This document shows, piece after piece, positions 11,185-22,960 of a DNA stretch of 64,000 nt. The notes under the pieces are model-generated. The model searched no databases. It was not told the DNA's origin and worked only from the letters and a program-made list of their open reading frames with translations. Source of the DNA: Gnetum montanum. Its lineage: Eukaryota; Streptophyta; Gnetopsida; Gnetales; Gnetaceae. The translations under genes and the position numbers were made by a program. The stretch covers positions 294,547 to 358,546 of the forward strand of contig MNCI01001300.1 in the NCBI GenBank assembly GCA_015680685.1, given 5' to 3'. Position 1 is the stretch's first letter. The number at the start of each line of letters is the position of its first letter.

Positions 11185-11395
11185 ACATTGCTTTTGACCT
11201 TGTTTCTAAATTTGCAATTAGTGATACATAGTCTACAAGGATTAAAAATCAGCTATAAATAATTTACTTTAATGGCATGATTTGTAGCTACCTCTTTGAT
11301 AAAATGTTTTATGTTAATGGATATGATATTGTATCTACAATATCATAGCTATTCTTACAATAAATACCAATCCACCATCACATCAAATAGAAAAT
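11185..11395 (+). other. Leader-like segment between the A/B LTR and element F
   Basis: About 210 bp without an ORF. The first 22 bases (CATTGCTTTTGACCTTG and following) resemble the decayed PBS region of E with mostly C/T differences (16 of 22 by eye with a small gap), so this may be B leader. It contains a perfect 12-bp inverted repeat at 11322-11347. Confidence 0.35.
11322..11347. repeat. Perfect 12-bp inverted repeat with 2-nt loop
   Basis: TATGATATTGTA, TC, then TACAATATCATA. All 12 positions pair. It lies outside any LTR. Function unknown; it could be a remnant of a small inverted-repeat element or chance in AT-rich DNA. Confidence 0.6.
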
Positions 11396-12292
11396 CATAA
11401 AACTAGAGTTCAAGAGTTGAGAAGATGTCTCCAAGAAATAGTAGATGTCTCTACTAAGAAGAAAGAAATCATAGGAAGACATCTTTGAGAAATAGTATAT
11501 GTCTCCATCTAAAAAGAAGATGTCTCCCTAGAGACATCTCTATAGAAATGTCCCACTTCAGAGCAAGATGTCCCTCTAGAATTGAGGAAGATCTCAGGTA
11601 GATGTCCCAACTTCGAAGGAGAGGTCTACACTAGCCATTTTATAGTGGTTGCATGAATTTCAAGGCATTTTTAGAAACTTCAAAGATGTAAGAAGACATA
11701 AAATTCTTGAGAGTTATGCAAGTGTTATCAACATCAAAGTAATCATTGTCATATCTATCCTCTTGTACTTTTTTCCTTCATTGTCATATCATTTGCTTGG
11801 TTGTATGTTGAATTGATCTTCAATGACAAGGACTTATAATTGTAGTTACATTCTTTCCTTGTATCACTTATTTTTCTTATTGTGCTATAATGCTAATGTG
11901 CTTCTTGTGAGAAGGCATCTACATTGATTTTTTTGGGATCCTATGAGATTGAGTAGTTTTGTAGAGCCAACATATCCTTGAGTAGAGCTTAATATTGTAA
12001 AGGTTGTAGGATCCTCTAAACCACATTTTGAGCTTGTAGGAACCTTGTAGGATTGAGAGACTTCACAACAATGAAACTCTCTAGAGTGAAGCTTGAATCT
12101 TGTAAAGGTTGTGGTGTCCTCTAAACCACATTTTGGAAGAAACAAAGTCTAGAGGTATGCAAGGAATCTACCCTATGAGTGTGGACTACCCAAGTTGGGG
12201 AACCATGTAATTTTTGGTGTGTTTTGTGTGATAGGTTTGACTTCAAGTTAGGGAACTTATTCAAACCCTCTTCTCTGAGTTCTTGATCCTCA
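11396..12292 (+). repeat. Left LTR of element F, lacking its first ~265 bp
   Basis: Aligns with 16060-16938 almost end to end, sharing for example GGTAGATGTCCCAACTTCGAAGG and TTTTGGTGTGTTTTG-G/A-GTGATA. The right LTR has about 265 bp more at its 5' end, which is absent here, so the left LTR is truncated or its start was replaced. It ends CTTGATCCTCA. A cluster of TGTCTC motifs lies at 11426-11536. Confidence 0.75.
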
Positions 12293-12294
12293 AG

Positions 12295-12306
12295 TGGTAT
12301 TGAAGC
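12295..12306 (+). promoter_or_regulatory. Primer-binding site of element F (initiator tRNA-Met type)
   Basis: TGGTATTGAAGC two bases after the LTR end. The usual Copia site is TGGTATCAGAGC; the differences are C to T, A to G-neighbour shift and G to A changes, consistent with decay. Position right behind an LTR supports the call. Confidence 0.7.
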
Positions 12307-12319
12307 CCAATCCTCTTAT

Positions 12320-13990
12320 GCTTGATGTTAAGTTTGAAGAGTGAACCATTGAGGGGACATCCTACAAAAAGCCACCAATGTTTAATGGATTTAATTTTGC
12401 TTATTAGAAGGCAAGAATGCAAGGATTCCTTGAGTCAATGGAGTTTGAAGTATGGGAGTCCATCCTCAAAGATTACACACCACCTATTGACTAAGCAACA
12501 AGGGCATCAAACCATGAAGCAAGTGGACAATAGAAGAAACAGATAAGTTTAGGAAAGATTCCAAATCAAAAAAAATTATATTTTGCATTAAATAAGTATG
12601 AATTTAATAGAATAGCTAGTTGTAGAACTACAAAAGAAAATTTGGAAAACCATAGAAGCTACCTATGAGGAAAAATCCATAGTTAAACAATATAAGCTTT
12701 TGGTCTTACAAAGTGAGTATGACAAACTTAAAATAAGAAAAGGTGAAAAGATAAGATATTATTTCTCTAGGGCTAATAATCTAGCTATAGTGATTAGGAG
12801 TATAGTTAAGGACTTTTCTAAAAGTGATGTAATAGTAAAAATGATTCGAACACTCCAATTGGAATTTAGACCTAAGGTAACTACTATTGAAGAAATTAGA
12901 GATTTTTGGATTCTAAAATTTAAAGAACTTAAAAGTTCTCTTATTGCTTATGAAATGAATCTCATAAGTGAAGGAGAAATAAAATAAAAGCCCATTTCAT
13001 TAAAATTGGCATCTAAAGAAAAAAACAACCTACTAAGCAAGATGTGAGCAATGCAAAGAAAATAGGTCTCCTTTTAAGAAGAGTACAATGACTTCTTACA
13101 AGAAAGGGAAGAAGTCTCAATCAATTAGGCACCAACTAATCCAACTCTAAATGTAAGGATAAAGGTAAAATTTTGTCAAATTCTAATTTTGATGCTTTTT
13201 CAATAGAATGCTGGATATGTGGAGAAAGAGGCCATGTGGCCTCAAAATGCCCTAGCAATGGTAGGTTGTAATGAAAAGAGAAGACTGATGTGGATATGAA
13301 AAAGACCAACTCCTACACCAGTTGAGATGATGGTAAGCAAAGTGATGAAGAAGTGGATAACTCCAAAAAGGATTCTTAGCTTATTTGAATGGAACTTACA
13401 AATGAAAATTCATTACAAATTTCTAATGAACCAAGAGGTAAGTGTGATGAAAGGTATAGTGAATTACATGAAGAAATTCTTATCCTACATTATCTACTTA
13501 AGAAGTTAAAGAAAAACATGTATAAAATTTTTTCTAAAAGTCATTCATTATCTTCCAAATTAAAAGGAGAAACCTTAGACATGGAGGCTAAGATTCAACT
13601 GCTAATCACATTAGATGAAGAGAAATTTAGGGATTCTCAAGAAGGAGAGATCCATGAAAATCAGCCAAGCAGTGAAGATTTGGAAGAAATTTCACAAAAG
13701 AATACAAGCTCTAGCTCAAGTGTAATTAGGTTTGATAACCCTATTCTTGAAGGGAACACTTGATTTTTTGGAAAAATTTATGGAATTAAAAAAATATTTT
13801 GGTTATCCTCATGTTGGAAAAAATAGCATTGACACTTGGTCTTATCAAAATGAACCTAGTAAGAATATCTTGTAGGATGTAGCAACTTGGAATGAGAATG
13901 ATCTAAAAGTTGGAAAAATACTCAAAATAATGGATGATATAGAAGATGATCATAGATACTGAAGAACATGAACAAGAAGGGTTGTCATAC
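12320..13990 (+). pseudogene. gag: Element F Copia gag with CCHC zinc knuckle and charged C-terminal extension
   Basis: Gag forms the particle and binds RNA. Pieced over frameshifts it reads P-P-M-F-N-G-F-N-F-A-Y (12372-12405), the start of Copia 'UBN2-type' gag, then A-L-N-K-Y-E-F-N-R-I and a 95-codon open frame (12700-12987) with the usual Y-D-K-L...R-A-N-N-L pattern. The knuckle C-W-I-C-G-E-R-G-H-V-A-S-K-C is intact (13209-13250, spacing C2C4H4C). A Lys/Glu-rich 124-codon frame (13389-13763) follows, a probable coiled coil. Few stops are present compared with elements A and B, so F may be younger or was functional for longer. Confidence 0.8.
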
Positions 13991-15781
13991 AAAAGAACTA
14001 ATGAAAGAAAATCAAAGGGTAAGAAGGTACTCCATGATAGAGGATCTTATCTCAAACTTCATTAGTCTTTTTCCTTTCAAATGCAAGGTAAGTCATGGTA
14101 AGTTTCTATTTCCTTATTTGCTAGTTAAAATTTTGGCCTGCCTTTGAATAGTTAATAAATTTTATTTTTGAAACATATATCTCTATTTGTAGAAAAGAAG
14201 ATCAAAATAGTATCTCTCATGCTTAAAATTTTTAGTTGCATACATGTCATTAAAAAGGCCTATTCTTGTAGAAAAATAGAATTTGAGAATCAAGAATGGC
14301 ATTGCATTTATGTTTACCATAAGATGCAACTGATTTAATAATATTGGGCTAAGTTCTATAGGAAATGTTTAGTTGGTTCATCAAGAAGAAAGAAATTCTT
14401 GTTCTAATATGTGCTTACTAATTTTTATCCAAGATTTTTTATAAGTCATTAAATTAAATAATTTTTTTAAGAGCTAGGTAATAAAGAAATTAGCTTCATA
14501 TAAAAAATGAACACATATGTAGGGGGATATTGGACCTCATGTATTATTATGAAGCATCCATATGTGAAAGTCTATGAAGAGTTTTTTTGGAAGGCATATT
14601 CATTTGCTAATAGAGAAAAATATTTTTGGTTTAATCTTTAAAATTTATACTATCTTAGAGTGATCATCAATTAATTTATGGACATCAGTTTCTAAAATAT
14701 TTAGCATGATAATTGATGTTGTTTTGATCCTTCATGTGAGTATTAATGTAATCCTTGAAAGATGGATATATATATATATGTACTCTCCTGCCATGAAATC
14801 ACTAAGCCTTTGTTGATGCCTTAAAAGGATTAGAATATTGAATGATCATCAAATCATGTGACATTGGTTTATTTTTTATTAATGGTTTATTCAAAAAAGT
14901 TACATGACTCTAAACACTCAAACCTTTAGACTTTAGCCTTTGGTTTTAAATTCTCTTGAACATTATTTGAAAGGATTGGCTTAGTTATGTTTGGATTAGT
15001 TGTGGCTCATTAATAAAGGGCATCCCTTAAATGGAATTTTTTTTGTTAACCCTATGAAACAATGCTACCAAATGTACTCTACTTAATTGATTTTGTAAAT
15101 GTTTGTATCTCTATGATAGTACTGCATACTATAATATATCTTCTTAGAGTACTTAAGCCCTCTATTACTAATATGAACTAAGCAAGAAGTAATCACACTT
15201 TCATCATGAAAGCTTCTTATGAAGTTCTAAAAATGAATGGATAATATATCTTAAACTTCCTCAAGATACATGTGATCCATATGGATATCTTAGAAATTTC
15301 CTTATCTCCTGATCTAGAGACTGATGTAAAAATTTCTTATAAGTCAAAGTATGTATGTGCTTGTTCATATGAAATTTCATGCTAATGGAAATATATTTAT
15401 AAACTCTTATCATGTCTAGTTTGGATGAAGATTGTGTATTCTTTTGATTTATCTTGTTGATAGAATCCACTTCTTTTTTATGATGTCCAAAAATCATGAG
15501 AATTTGAAATTTGAATATGATTGATGTGCTATTCTGGATATCATTTGTGATTGTGATGTGATGATGTGAAATGACTTAATGGCTTGTAATATGACTATGA
15601 TTTATGGAATATAGTGCACCATTGGGATCTGGTGGATATATTTAGACTAGTGTCATGAGCAATATTGCAATTATATGTCTTAATGACTTATGAGTTAAAT
15701 AACTTTAGTAAGGATATATCATCTTTAGATTAATTGATTTCTAGACCCACTAACCCATTTTCTTAAGTTTTTGACATCATC
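13990..15781 (+). other. Element F non-coding interior in place of pol
   Basis: About 1.8 kb, AT-rich, with no protease, integrase or RT motif on either strand and a short (TA)n run near 14766-14780. I see nothing that looks like a decayed pol. It may be a remnant of untranslated region or captured DNA. Confidence 0.6.
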
Positions 15782-15795
15782 AAAAATGGGGAGAT
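15782..15795 (+). promoter_or_regulatory. Polypurine tract of element F
   Basis: AAAAATGGGGAGAT preceded by GACATCATC. This CATCATCAAAAA-GGGG-AGAT arrangement is the usual PPT of plant Copia elements of the Sire/Maximus kind and stands directly before the LTR start. Confidence 0.75.
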
Positions 15796-16938
15796 TATTG
15801 ACCTTTTGGGACACCAAGACCTTAAAAAAATGGAAAACAAAGAATTTTTGTTGTAAAGGATGTGTTTACAGGACATGAACAAGAACTCTACATTAGGACT
15901 AAGGACTTAAGGAAAATGAGATCTACAACAAATTGAAAAAGTAAAGATCTAATGAGCCAACATGAGAACATGAACAAGTATGGACTAAAACCAAATACTA
16001 CAAAATAAATGAAGATGCTCCAAGGATTGGGAAGAAGCTAAATTAATAAGAGAAAGCTTCAAGAACCAAAGTTCAAGAGGTGATGATATGTCTGCAAGAA
16101 ACAATAGATGTATTTGATGAGAAAAACCAAATCACAAGAAGAAATATTTGAGAAATAGTAGAAATATCCATAAAAAAGAAGATATCTCCCTAGAGATGTC
16201 CCACTTTATAATGATATGTCTCTCTAGAATTGAGGCAAATCTCAGGTAGATGTCCCAACTTCGAAGGGAACATCTACACTAGCTATTGGGTAGTTGTTGC
16301 ATGAATTCTAAGGCATTTTTGAAAACTTTGAAGTTATAAGAAGACATCAAATTATTTAGAATTGTGCAAGTGCTACTAACATCAAAGTAATCATTATCAT
16401 ATTTATCCTCTTTTACTCTAGCCCTTCATTGTCACATCATTTGCTTAGCTATATGTTGAATTGAGCTTCAATAACAAGGACTTGTAATTGTAGTTACATT
16501 CTTTTCTTGTCTTACTTATTTTTCTTGTCACCCTATGGGGTTGATGTGCTTCTTAAAAGAGTGCATCCATATTGAACCTTTTGGGATCTTGTAGGATTAA
16601 GTGGTTTTGCAATGCCAAAATTCTCCTAAGTAAAGCTCAATTTTGTAAAGATTGAGGGATCTTCTAAATCGCATTTTGAGCTTGTTGGGACCTTGTGGGA
16701 TTAAGAGATTTCATAGCAATAAAAATCTCTATAGTGGAGCTCAAATCTTGTAAAGGTTGTGATGTACTTTAAACCACGTTTTGGAAGAAACAATGTCTAA
16801 AGGTATGTAAGGAATCTACCCTTCGAGTGTGAACTACCCAAGTTAGGAAACCACATAAGTTTTGGTGTGTTTTGAGTGATACGTTTGACTTCAACTTAGG
16901 GAACTTATTCAATCCTCCTTCTAAGTTCTTGATCCTTA
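15796..16938 (+). repeat. Right LTR of element F (1143 bp)
   Basis: Starts TATTGACC (expected TGTTGACC, one G to A change) after the PPT and ends TTGATCCTTA (expected ...CTCA). Similarity with the left LTR runs from about 16060. The flanking five bases AACTT (16939-16943) would be the right target-site duplication; the left one cannot be checked because the left LTR start is missing. Confidence 0.78.
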
Positions 16939-16969
16939 AACTTTACATTTGTCTTCCACTAGGATGAAT

Positions 16970-19140
16970 AACAAAGATAAAGAGACTTATAGGATAACAT
17001 TGTCTTTCCTCCAAAACATTCTACACCATCAATATTGCAAACAATCCTTATGAGGTAAAACCTTAGCCATGTAAAAAAAGGTTAATGCATCACCAAGCAC
17101 ATGACTAGGCCATAGCAACACACAGAGGCTCAAGTAAGAAGGGATGCTAATATGGAGACAAGGCATAAGATTGATAAGGAAAAGGAAGTACCTCAAATGG
17201 TTGTCCTAGAGAAAAGAGATGCTGCTATGTTCCACATAGAGAAATTCTATCAAACCCATGGATCTTAATCTCAAACACCAATCATCCATATCGAAGATCT
17301 TGTCAAGATACAATTGCATTTAGTTTTTGTAGAAACAACCATTAGAGATAAGGAAGATTCCATACATAAGAGGAACTAAAGATCTAGAACTTCCATTGAA
17401 TCAAAAAAGGATGAATCAAGGAGTCATAGAAGAAGAACTAGCTAGCATCATTCTCCAACTTCTTCCTCTTCCTCTTCCTCTTCATACTCCTCCAAATATT
17501 ATGACAAGAGAGAAAGAAGAATGAGGGATCGTGATACAGAAAGATGAAGGGATCCTTAAAGACATGAGAATCATAGAAGACATCTTGATAAAGATGAAGA
17601 CAACCATGAAAGAAGAAGAGAAAGAATCATATATGAAGAGAGAAAGAACTATGTGCATCATATGGATCATCACTACAACAAATCTCATCAATTCAAATAT
17701 TATGAAGAACCCCAACTAGCCACTCAAAGCATGATTAACATTAGAAAAGCAATGTATATTCCTAGTAGGCATGTAAGGGAAAATTCCATCAAGTGACCAG
17801 ACATGAATAATATTCTCAAATTTGAAAGCAAATATAATAAAGATCCATAGCATCATCTTCAAACCTTCCTTGATTCCTATTCCCTATACAATATTGAAAA
17901 TGATTAGTAGAAACTAAAGTTGTTTCCTAGAAAAATCATAAAGGAAGTAGAGATTTTGTACCAATCGTTAGAACCAAAATCAATTCGAAGATGGAATATC
18001 ATGTTGGAGCTCTTCAATGAAAAATATCAAACTTATTCCTTAGTGTCTAATTTGAAAAAATAAATTTAAGGATGCATACAAGAAACACATGAATTCCTTG
18101 ATGTGGCAATGGGTAGATGTTGTTCCTTACTACATAGGTACCTAAGCCACAAATTTTCTCAAAGGGAACAACTATGACACATTGTCAATGGGCTACAAAA
18201 CAAGACAAGAGAAATCCTTGGGGTATACACCCAATATATATTATCAGAGATGAAAACTCATTGTATTCAAATACTTATTAACCAAGTAAAAAAAACAAGG
18301 AAAATTAAGAAAAATAAAATTAGCCGAAGAATACAATAGAGATTCTATAATCAAGAAAATGGAATTAAGAATATTTGAATCACATGAAGAAAAAATCTTT
18401 GAAGATACAATCCAATGGAATAATCTACTAATTTAAAAATCAATTAATAACAATGTGGGATTCCATGAACTATAAATTTTCTATAGCATTAAAGATAGTA
18501 GAGGAAAATACTTAACGAGCCTTTAACTAAAACAAAGAAAAGAAGAGAAAATGGGATAAGAGCACTATAGAAAAAAAAGGAAATGTTACTATAGTAGAGG
18601 AAATAACATACTTCAATTTATAGGATGATAAAGGATGCTAGTATGAACATCCTAAGGGATGTTGCCCTATTATGGCCCACTTACAACGGTCAGAACATAT
18701 GTACTTAATCCAAGATTTGTCAAAAAACATATGTTAAGAAGGCTATCTTATCCACATGGTAACTTCTAACAACCCTACTAGAAAATGTACTATCCAATTA
18801 GGGTGTATCCTCAGCCGCAAGAATAGTACCAACAATAATGGCAACAACCACAAGCATGGAAAATGCCACCACCAAGGCAATTGTATCCATATAGACAACC
18901 TGATCCATATGGATACTATGTTTAACATCTAATCTCTTCAAGGAATATGTTAATCCATGGTTCCTCTCACTACTACCCACCAAAGTATCATAGACTCACT
19001 AATTTATGGATGGATCCAAATTCTTACATGTCTCAACTAGCAGCTAGTCCCTCACTTAAAACTCCTAACTCCTTATCGCTAGTACCTCCACTAGTCATGC
19101 AAGGAGAACTACCAATACAACCACATAAGAGAAGGTAGTA
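16970..19140 (+). pseudogene. gag: Element B gag, degenerate
   Basis: An early Ser-rich and Arg/Glu/His-rich tract (17400-17700) corresponds to the Ser/Asp/His-rich segment of gag in C, D and E. The capsid core follows: F-E-S-K-Y-N-K-D-P, Y-Q-S-L-E-P-K-S-I-R-R-W (17960-18000), M-L-E-L-F-N-E-K-Y-Q-T, then H-E-F-L-D-V and R-E-Q-L. The tail near 18780-19140 is rich in Tyr, Pro, Gln and Ser. The N-terminal Met region seen in C, D and E is not clear here, probably disrupted by F. Confidence 0.7.
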
Positions 19141-19389
19141 ACTACATAAGAGAAGATAATATCAAGTGAACCATGAGCCAAGAAACATCCTTTTTTCAAG
19201 AAAAGTTACGAAAAGGTTTGAAAGATGGGGATTTTACCTAACTCCACCCTATCCACATATACTCATCCAAAGAACACCATGCTTCTAGTACCTAAAATCA
19301 AGAATGACATCACTATCATACTCACATAGATAATAACACATTGGATTAAAGTAGGATCACTTTTCAAAAAGAGAAAAAATCCTAGAAGT

Positions 19390-20260
19390 TCCTTGGTTTA
19401 CCTTCAAATAGTAGAACATAAACCATGCAAGGCTCCCTTACATTTAGGATTAAGAGTTAATCTCATTTCACAAGACATGTACATAGCCTAGAATCTTTCA
19501 TTGCTAAAGAAGAGAAACATTCATCTAGAGCTTGTAGACCAATCCATTACTATTCTAATTAGACAAGTGGAAAATTTCATCACTGCCATAAGTGCTTGGT
19601 CTTATCTTGCTAACTTCTTAGTCATACATGTGGGAAAGAATGAAGGATAATTCTCCATAAATAAGGGAAGAGCCTCGCGTAGCATTGTGAATACTAAGCT
19701 TAGAATTAAGGACTTGTTCTTGGAAATATCCAAGGTAGATGAAGCTAGAATCATTCAACAACCTAAAGTTCCATGTATCATATACAATGATAACAAGTGA
19801 AATTATGTATAGAAAATGTGAACCATAAAAGATAACACCATCACAACATGAAATGGATGTATAGAAGACATGTGTACAAAAGTGCTTGTATGAAGTAGCC
19901 ACTTAATAAGTAGGGACCTAGTGGCTAATGACTGAAGAAGAACCATGATCTAATATGTACATGGAACCAATGAAAAAAACCATAAGTGCCTATGTTCAAG
20001 AAATTGATAAGTTAGAATAGCTGAAAATGCAACCTCCTTACATGAACTCACATCAAGAGGAAGATATTGAATGGAGTTAATTAGAGATATAAGAGACATA
20101 CAAATAGAACTCTTAGAACCAAAATACCTACTAGATATGCTTGAATATGTGTTTCTAAACAATAAAAAAGTGGTAATTATAAATGGTGGTATTATAAAAG
20201 AAAATTACTAGAAGTGATGAATAAATGACCAAATGTATTTTCATGGTCCTATGAAGAAAT
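19390..20260 (+). pseudogene. pol: Element B protease and linker, degenerate
   Basis: The active-site stretch reads K-P-C-K-A-P-L-H-L-G-L-R-V-N-L-I-S (19415-19465), so the catalytic Asp is replaced by His and the next residues are also changed. Downstream it keeps I-H-L-E-L-V-D-Q-S-I, a block shared with A. The linker contains the N-D-N-K and C-I-E-D segments similar to A 1840-1960. Confidence 0.65.
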
Positions 20261-21175
20261 CACTAGAATTGATCCATGCATTTGCCAACATTAAATATAT
20301 ACCAATCCAGCTATCAGACCACACCGCCAACCTTAAAGAATTATAAATCCAAAACTTGAGAAAGTCATCAAGCAAGACTGGGAAAACTATTGAAAATTGG
20401 CTTCATCTATATTATAGCAAATAGTGAATGGATTAGCCTGTTAGTCATTGTTCCAAAGAAATATGACAATTGAAGTATTTGCATTGATTTAGGATTTTTA
20501 AATATGGCATCGTTCAAGGACCATTTTCCTTTGTTGTTTGTGCATAAAGTCCTATATACCATTGCATGACACTAGTATTACAACTTTCTAAATGGATATA
20601 ACAAGTACAAGCAAATATGCATTGCACTAAAAGACCACATTCACTAGTTCATGGGGGAAATTTTCATATAAACAAATGCCCTTTGGCTTTTATAATGCAC
20701 CCACCATCTTATAGAGACTTATACTTAGCATCTTCCAAAAGAAAATTGGCAATCGAGTTGAAGTTGTAATGGAAGATTTGTCCACATATGAGATAGATTT
20801 CAAATAAGCCTTGGACTATTTAGGGCAAGTATTGAAAAGATTTATAGAAAGTAATTTGAATCTCAATTAGCATAAAAGCCACTTAACGGTTTAAGATGAT
20901 ATAGTTCTAGGAAAAATTATCTTGCAAAGGACTAGAGGTAGATCTAGAAAAGATCAGAGCCATTCAGAACATCCCTCAAAGGCCATAAAATATCAAAGAT
21001 GTCAGATCTTTTCATGATCACACAAGATACTATAGAAGAATCATTGAAAATTTTCAAAGATTGCTAAACTACTAGTGGAGCTAACTAAGAAAGATGCATA
21101 ATCTCAATGGATAGAACAATGCAAGAAAGCATTTGAGACCTTGAAATAGAAGTTAACTGAGACACTAATCCTTTC
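20261..21175 (+). pseudogene. pol: Element B reverse transcriptase, degenerate
   Basis: I-D-P-C-I-C-Q-H (20270-20295) corresponds to I-D-P-R-I-C in A. The palm and fingers are visible as S-W-G-K-F-S-Y-K-Q-M-P-F-G-F and A-P-T-I-L. The catalytic box reads V-M-E-D-L (20766-20780) where A has F-M-D-D-F, so the first catalytic Asp is Glu. L-D-Y-L-G-Q-V-L-K-R-F follows. Many stops. Confidence 0.75.
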
Positions 21176-21590
21176 CACATCATGACAGATGCTTCAAACT
21201 ATGCACTGGAAGTAGTACTTACACAACTAGATGAACAAAAAAGACCTTATTATATACACTATGCCAATCAAAGCATCACTATGAAACAACTTAAATATAC
21301 CATCACATAAAAGGAGCTTATGGCTATGGTGTATGTACTTAAGAAATTTAGACACTATATGCTAGGTTATCTTATTTATGTCCATACTAATCATAGTACC
21401 ATCAAATTTCTAATGAACAAACTAGCGTTTAGTCCTAGAGTGATAAGATAGCTCATCATCTTACAAGAGTTTGAGATTACCATGATTGATAAGGGACTGA
21501 AAATGTTGTAGCATATTATTTATCAAGACTCAGATAGAACCTCAATAGAATGATGAACCAATATCAAAATAATTTCCCAATGAAGACTTA
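21176..21590 (+). pseudogene. pol: Element B RNase H domain, degenerate
   Basis: Frames around 21180-21330 show the H-I-M-T/I-D-A-S-N-Y-A-L block, followed by Y-Y-I-H-Y-A, K-E-L-M-A-M-V-Y and K-F-R-H-Y-M-L-G-Y. The H-T-N-H-S motif near 21385 replaces the usual T-D-H. Frameshifted and stop-laden. Confidence 0.65.
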
Positions 21591-21599
21591 TTTATCAAA

Positions 21600-22960
21600 A
21601 CTGCAATTGTTGTAGACTTAGTAAAGAGGCCATGGCTTATTGATTATATAATGTATTTCACCAAATAAGAACTTCCTATTGAATAAGATAAGAAGCATAA
21701 AGAATAGTTCCTCCATAAGGTAAAAAGATATATAAAAATTAATAAAAACCCCTACAAGATATATGTTATTGGGTTAATAAGATGGTGTGTTCTAGATGAA
21801 AGTCAACAAAGAGTCCTACAAGATGCACATGATGGACCATGGGGTGATTACTATGCAAGATGAAGGAAAATGCTAAAACTCATGCTAGAAAGCTACTTTT
21901 GGCCTATCATATTCAAGGATGCACATCAATTTGTAGAGTCTTGTAAAACATTTCAAAGGGATGGAGGGCTAACATCTAGGAATGAAGGGCCATAACAATG
22001 GTATGACCATTGGAATCCTTCGACATATGGGGAATGGAATTCATGGGTCCCATTACACCAATGTTAAATGAGAAGTCCTACATTATAGCAATGGTTGATT
22101 ATTGCAAAAAGCTAATAGAAGAAACTATAGTTAAGGATTAAATAGCCAAAATATCTACTAAATTCTTTCAACAACATGTGGTGAATAGATATGGAGTACC
22201 TTACATGCTCATATATGACAATGAGACTCACTTTATAAGAGCTACATTTAAAAGGCCAATGAAATATCTTGGTGTGAATTACAAATTAACTACACCTTAT
22301 CACCCCCTAACAAAATGATCAAGTAGAAGTGACTAACTAGGAAATCACAAGAATATTAACTTGGATAGTTATTATATGAAGGATTGGAGCATTAAACTTA
22401 ACAATGCTCTATGGTCATATAGATCAACTTAAAAACTCCATATAGGGTATTCTCTTTATGATTTAATTTATGGTAAACTACCTACATTACTGATCCAAGT
22501 AGAACTCAATACCCTTTTCACTGCCAGTACACTTAACCTTGATTTAAGCTTATCTTAAAGAGAAGACTTAATTAATCCAAATCCTTCAAATGAGAATAGA
22601 TTAGTAGATCAAATGAGTAATGAAATTCATAGAAAGTACTCCAAATGTAGACATAACCCCAAAATAAGACAAGTGTCAATTAAGCTAGGTGATAAAGTCC
22701 TGTCTTACAAAAGACTAAGTTTTAATCCTTATGGGAGGAACCCTACATTGTACATGCTATATACCAATTTGACACCATGTATATTTATCATCCAAAAAGT
22801 CCACAAAAACTAATCCCTATCAATATTCAGCAAGTGAAACCATACCATGACTTTCCTTAGTCTTCAATGGACTTTACCCTATTGAGCAAGTAGTTTACCA
22901 ATTGTTCACTCTTCCAATTATCCACTTCTCATGATAGTTGTGGAGGTATCAAGTTTGATA
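21600..22960 (+). pseudogene. pol: Element B integrase and pol C-terminus, degenerate
   Basis: The zinc region (C-K-T-F-Q, near 21940) and core entry (F-D-I-W-G-M-E-F-M-G-P-I-T-P, about 22017-22060) are readable, followed by A-M-V-D-Y-C-K-K. The second catalytic segment reads Y-D-N-E-T-H-F (22212-22230) and retains an Asp near the expected place. R-K-Y-S-K-C-R-H lies in the C-terminal domain. The pol end diverges: where A, D and E have D-G-H-x-C-stop, B reads G-I-K-F-D-T-stop, and the ATG of the small ORF is lost. Confidence 0.72.

Larger units (their letters stand above)
11396..16938 (+). mobile_element. Element F: Copia-type LTR element with gag but no pol (TR-GAG-like)
   Basis: Two long direct repeats (about 11396-12292 and 15796-16938) flank a PBS for initiator tRNA-Met, a Copia-class gag with a CCHC knuckle, about 1.8 kb of non-coding DNA, and a typical Copia PPT. 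No protease, integrase, RT or RNase H motif is visible in the 3.5 kb between the LTRs. This matches the definition of non-autonomous terminal-repeat elements carrying only gag. It sits between the A/B LTR and the remaining B gag, so it probably inserted into the 5' part of B. Confidence 0.8.

Noticed and set aside
17482-17715. Minus-strand hydrophobic ORF
   Set aside because: Complement of the Arg/Glu-rich gag segment of B.
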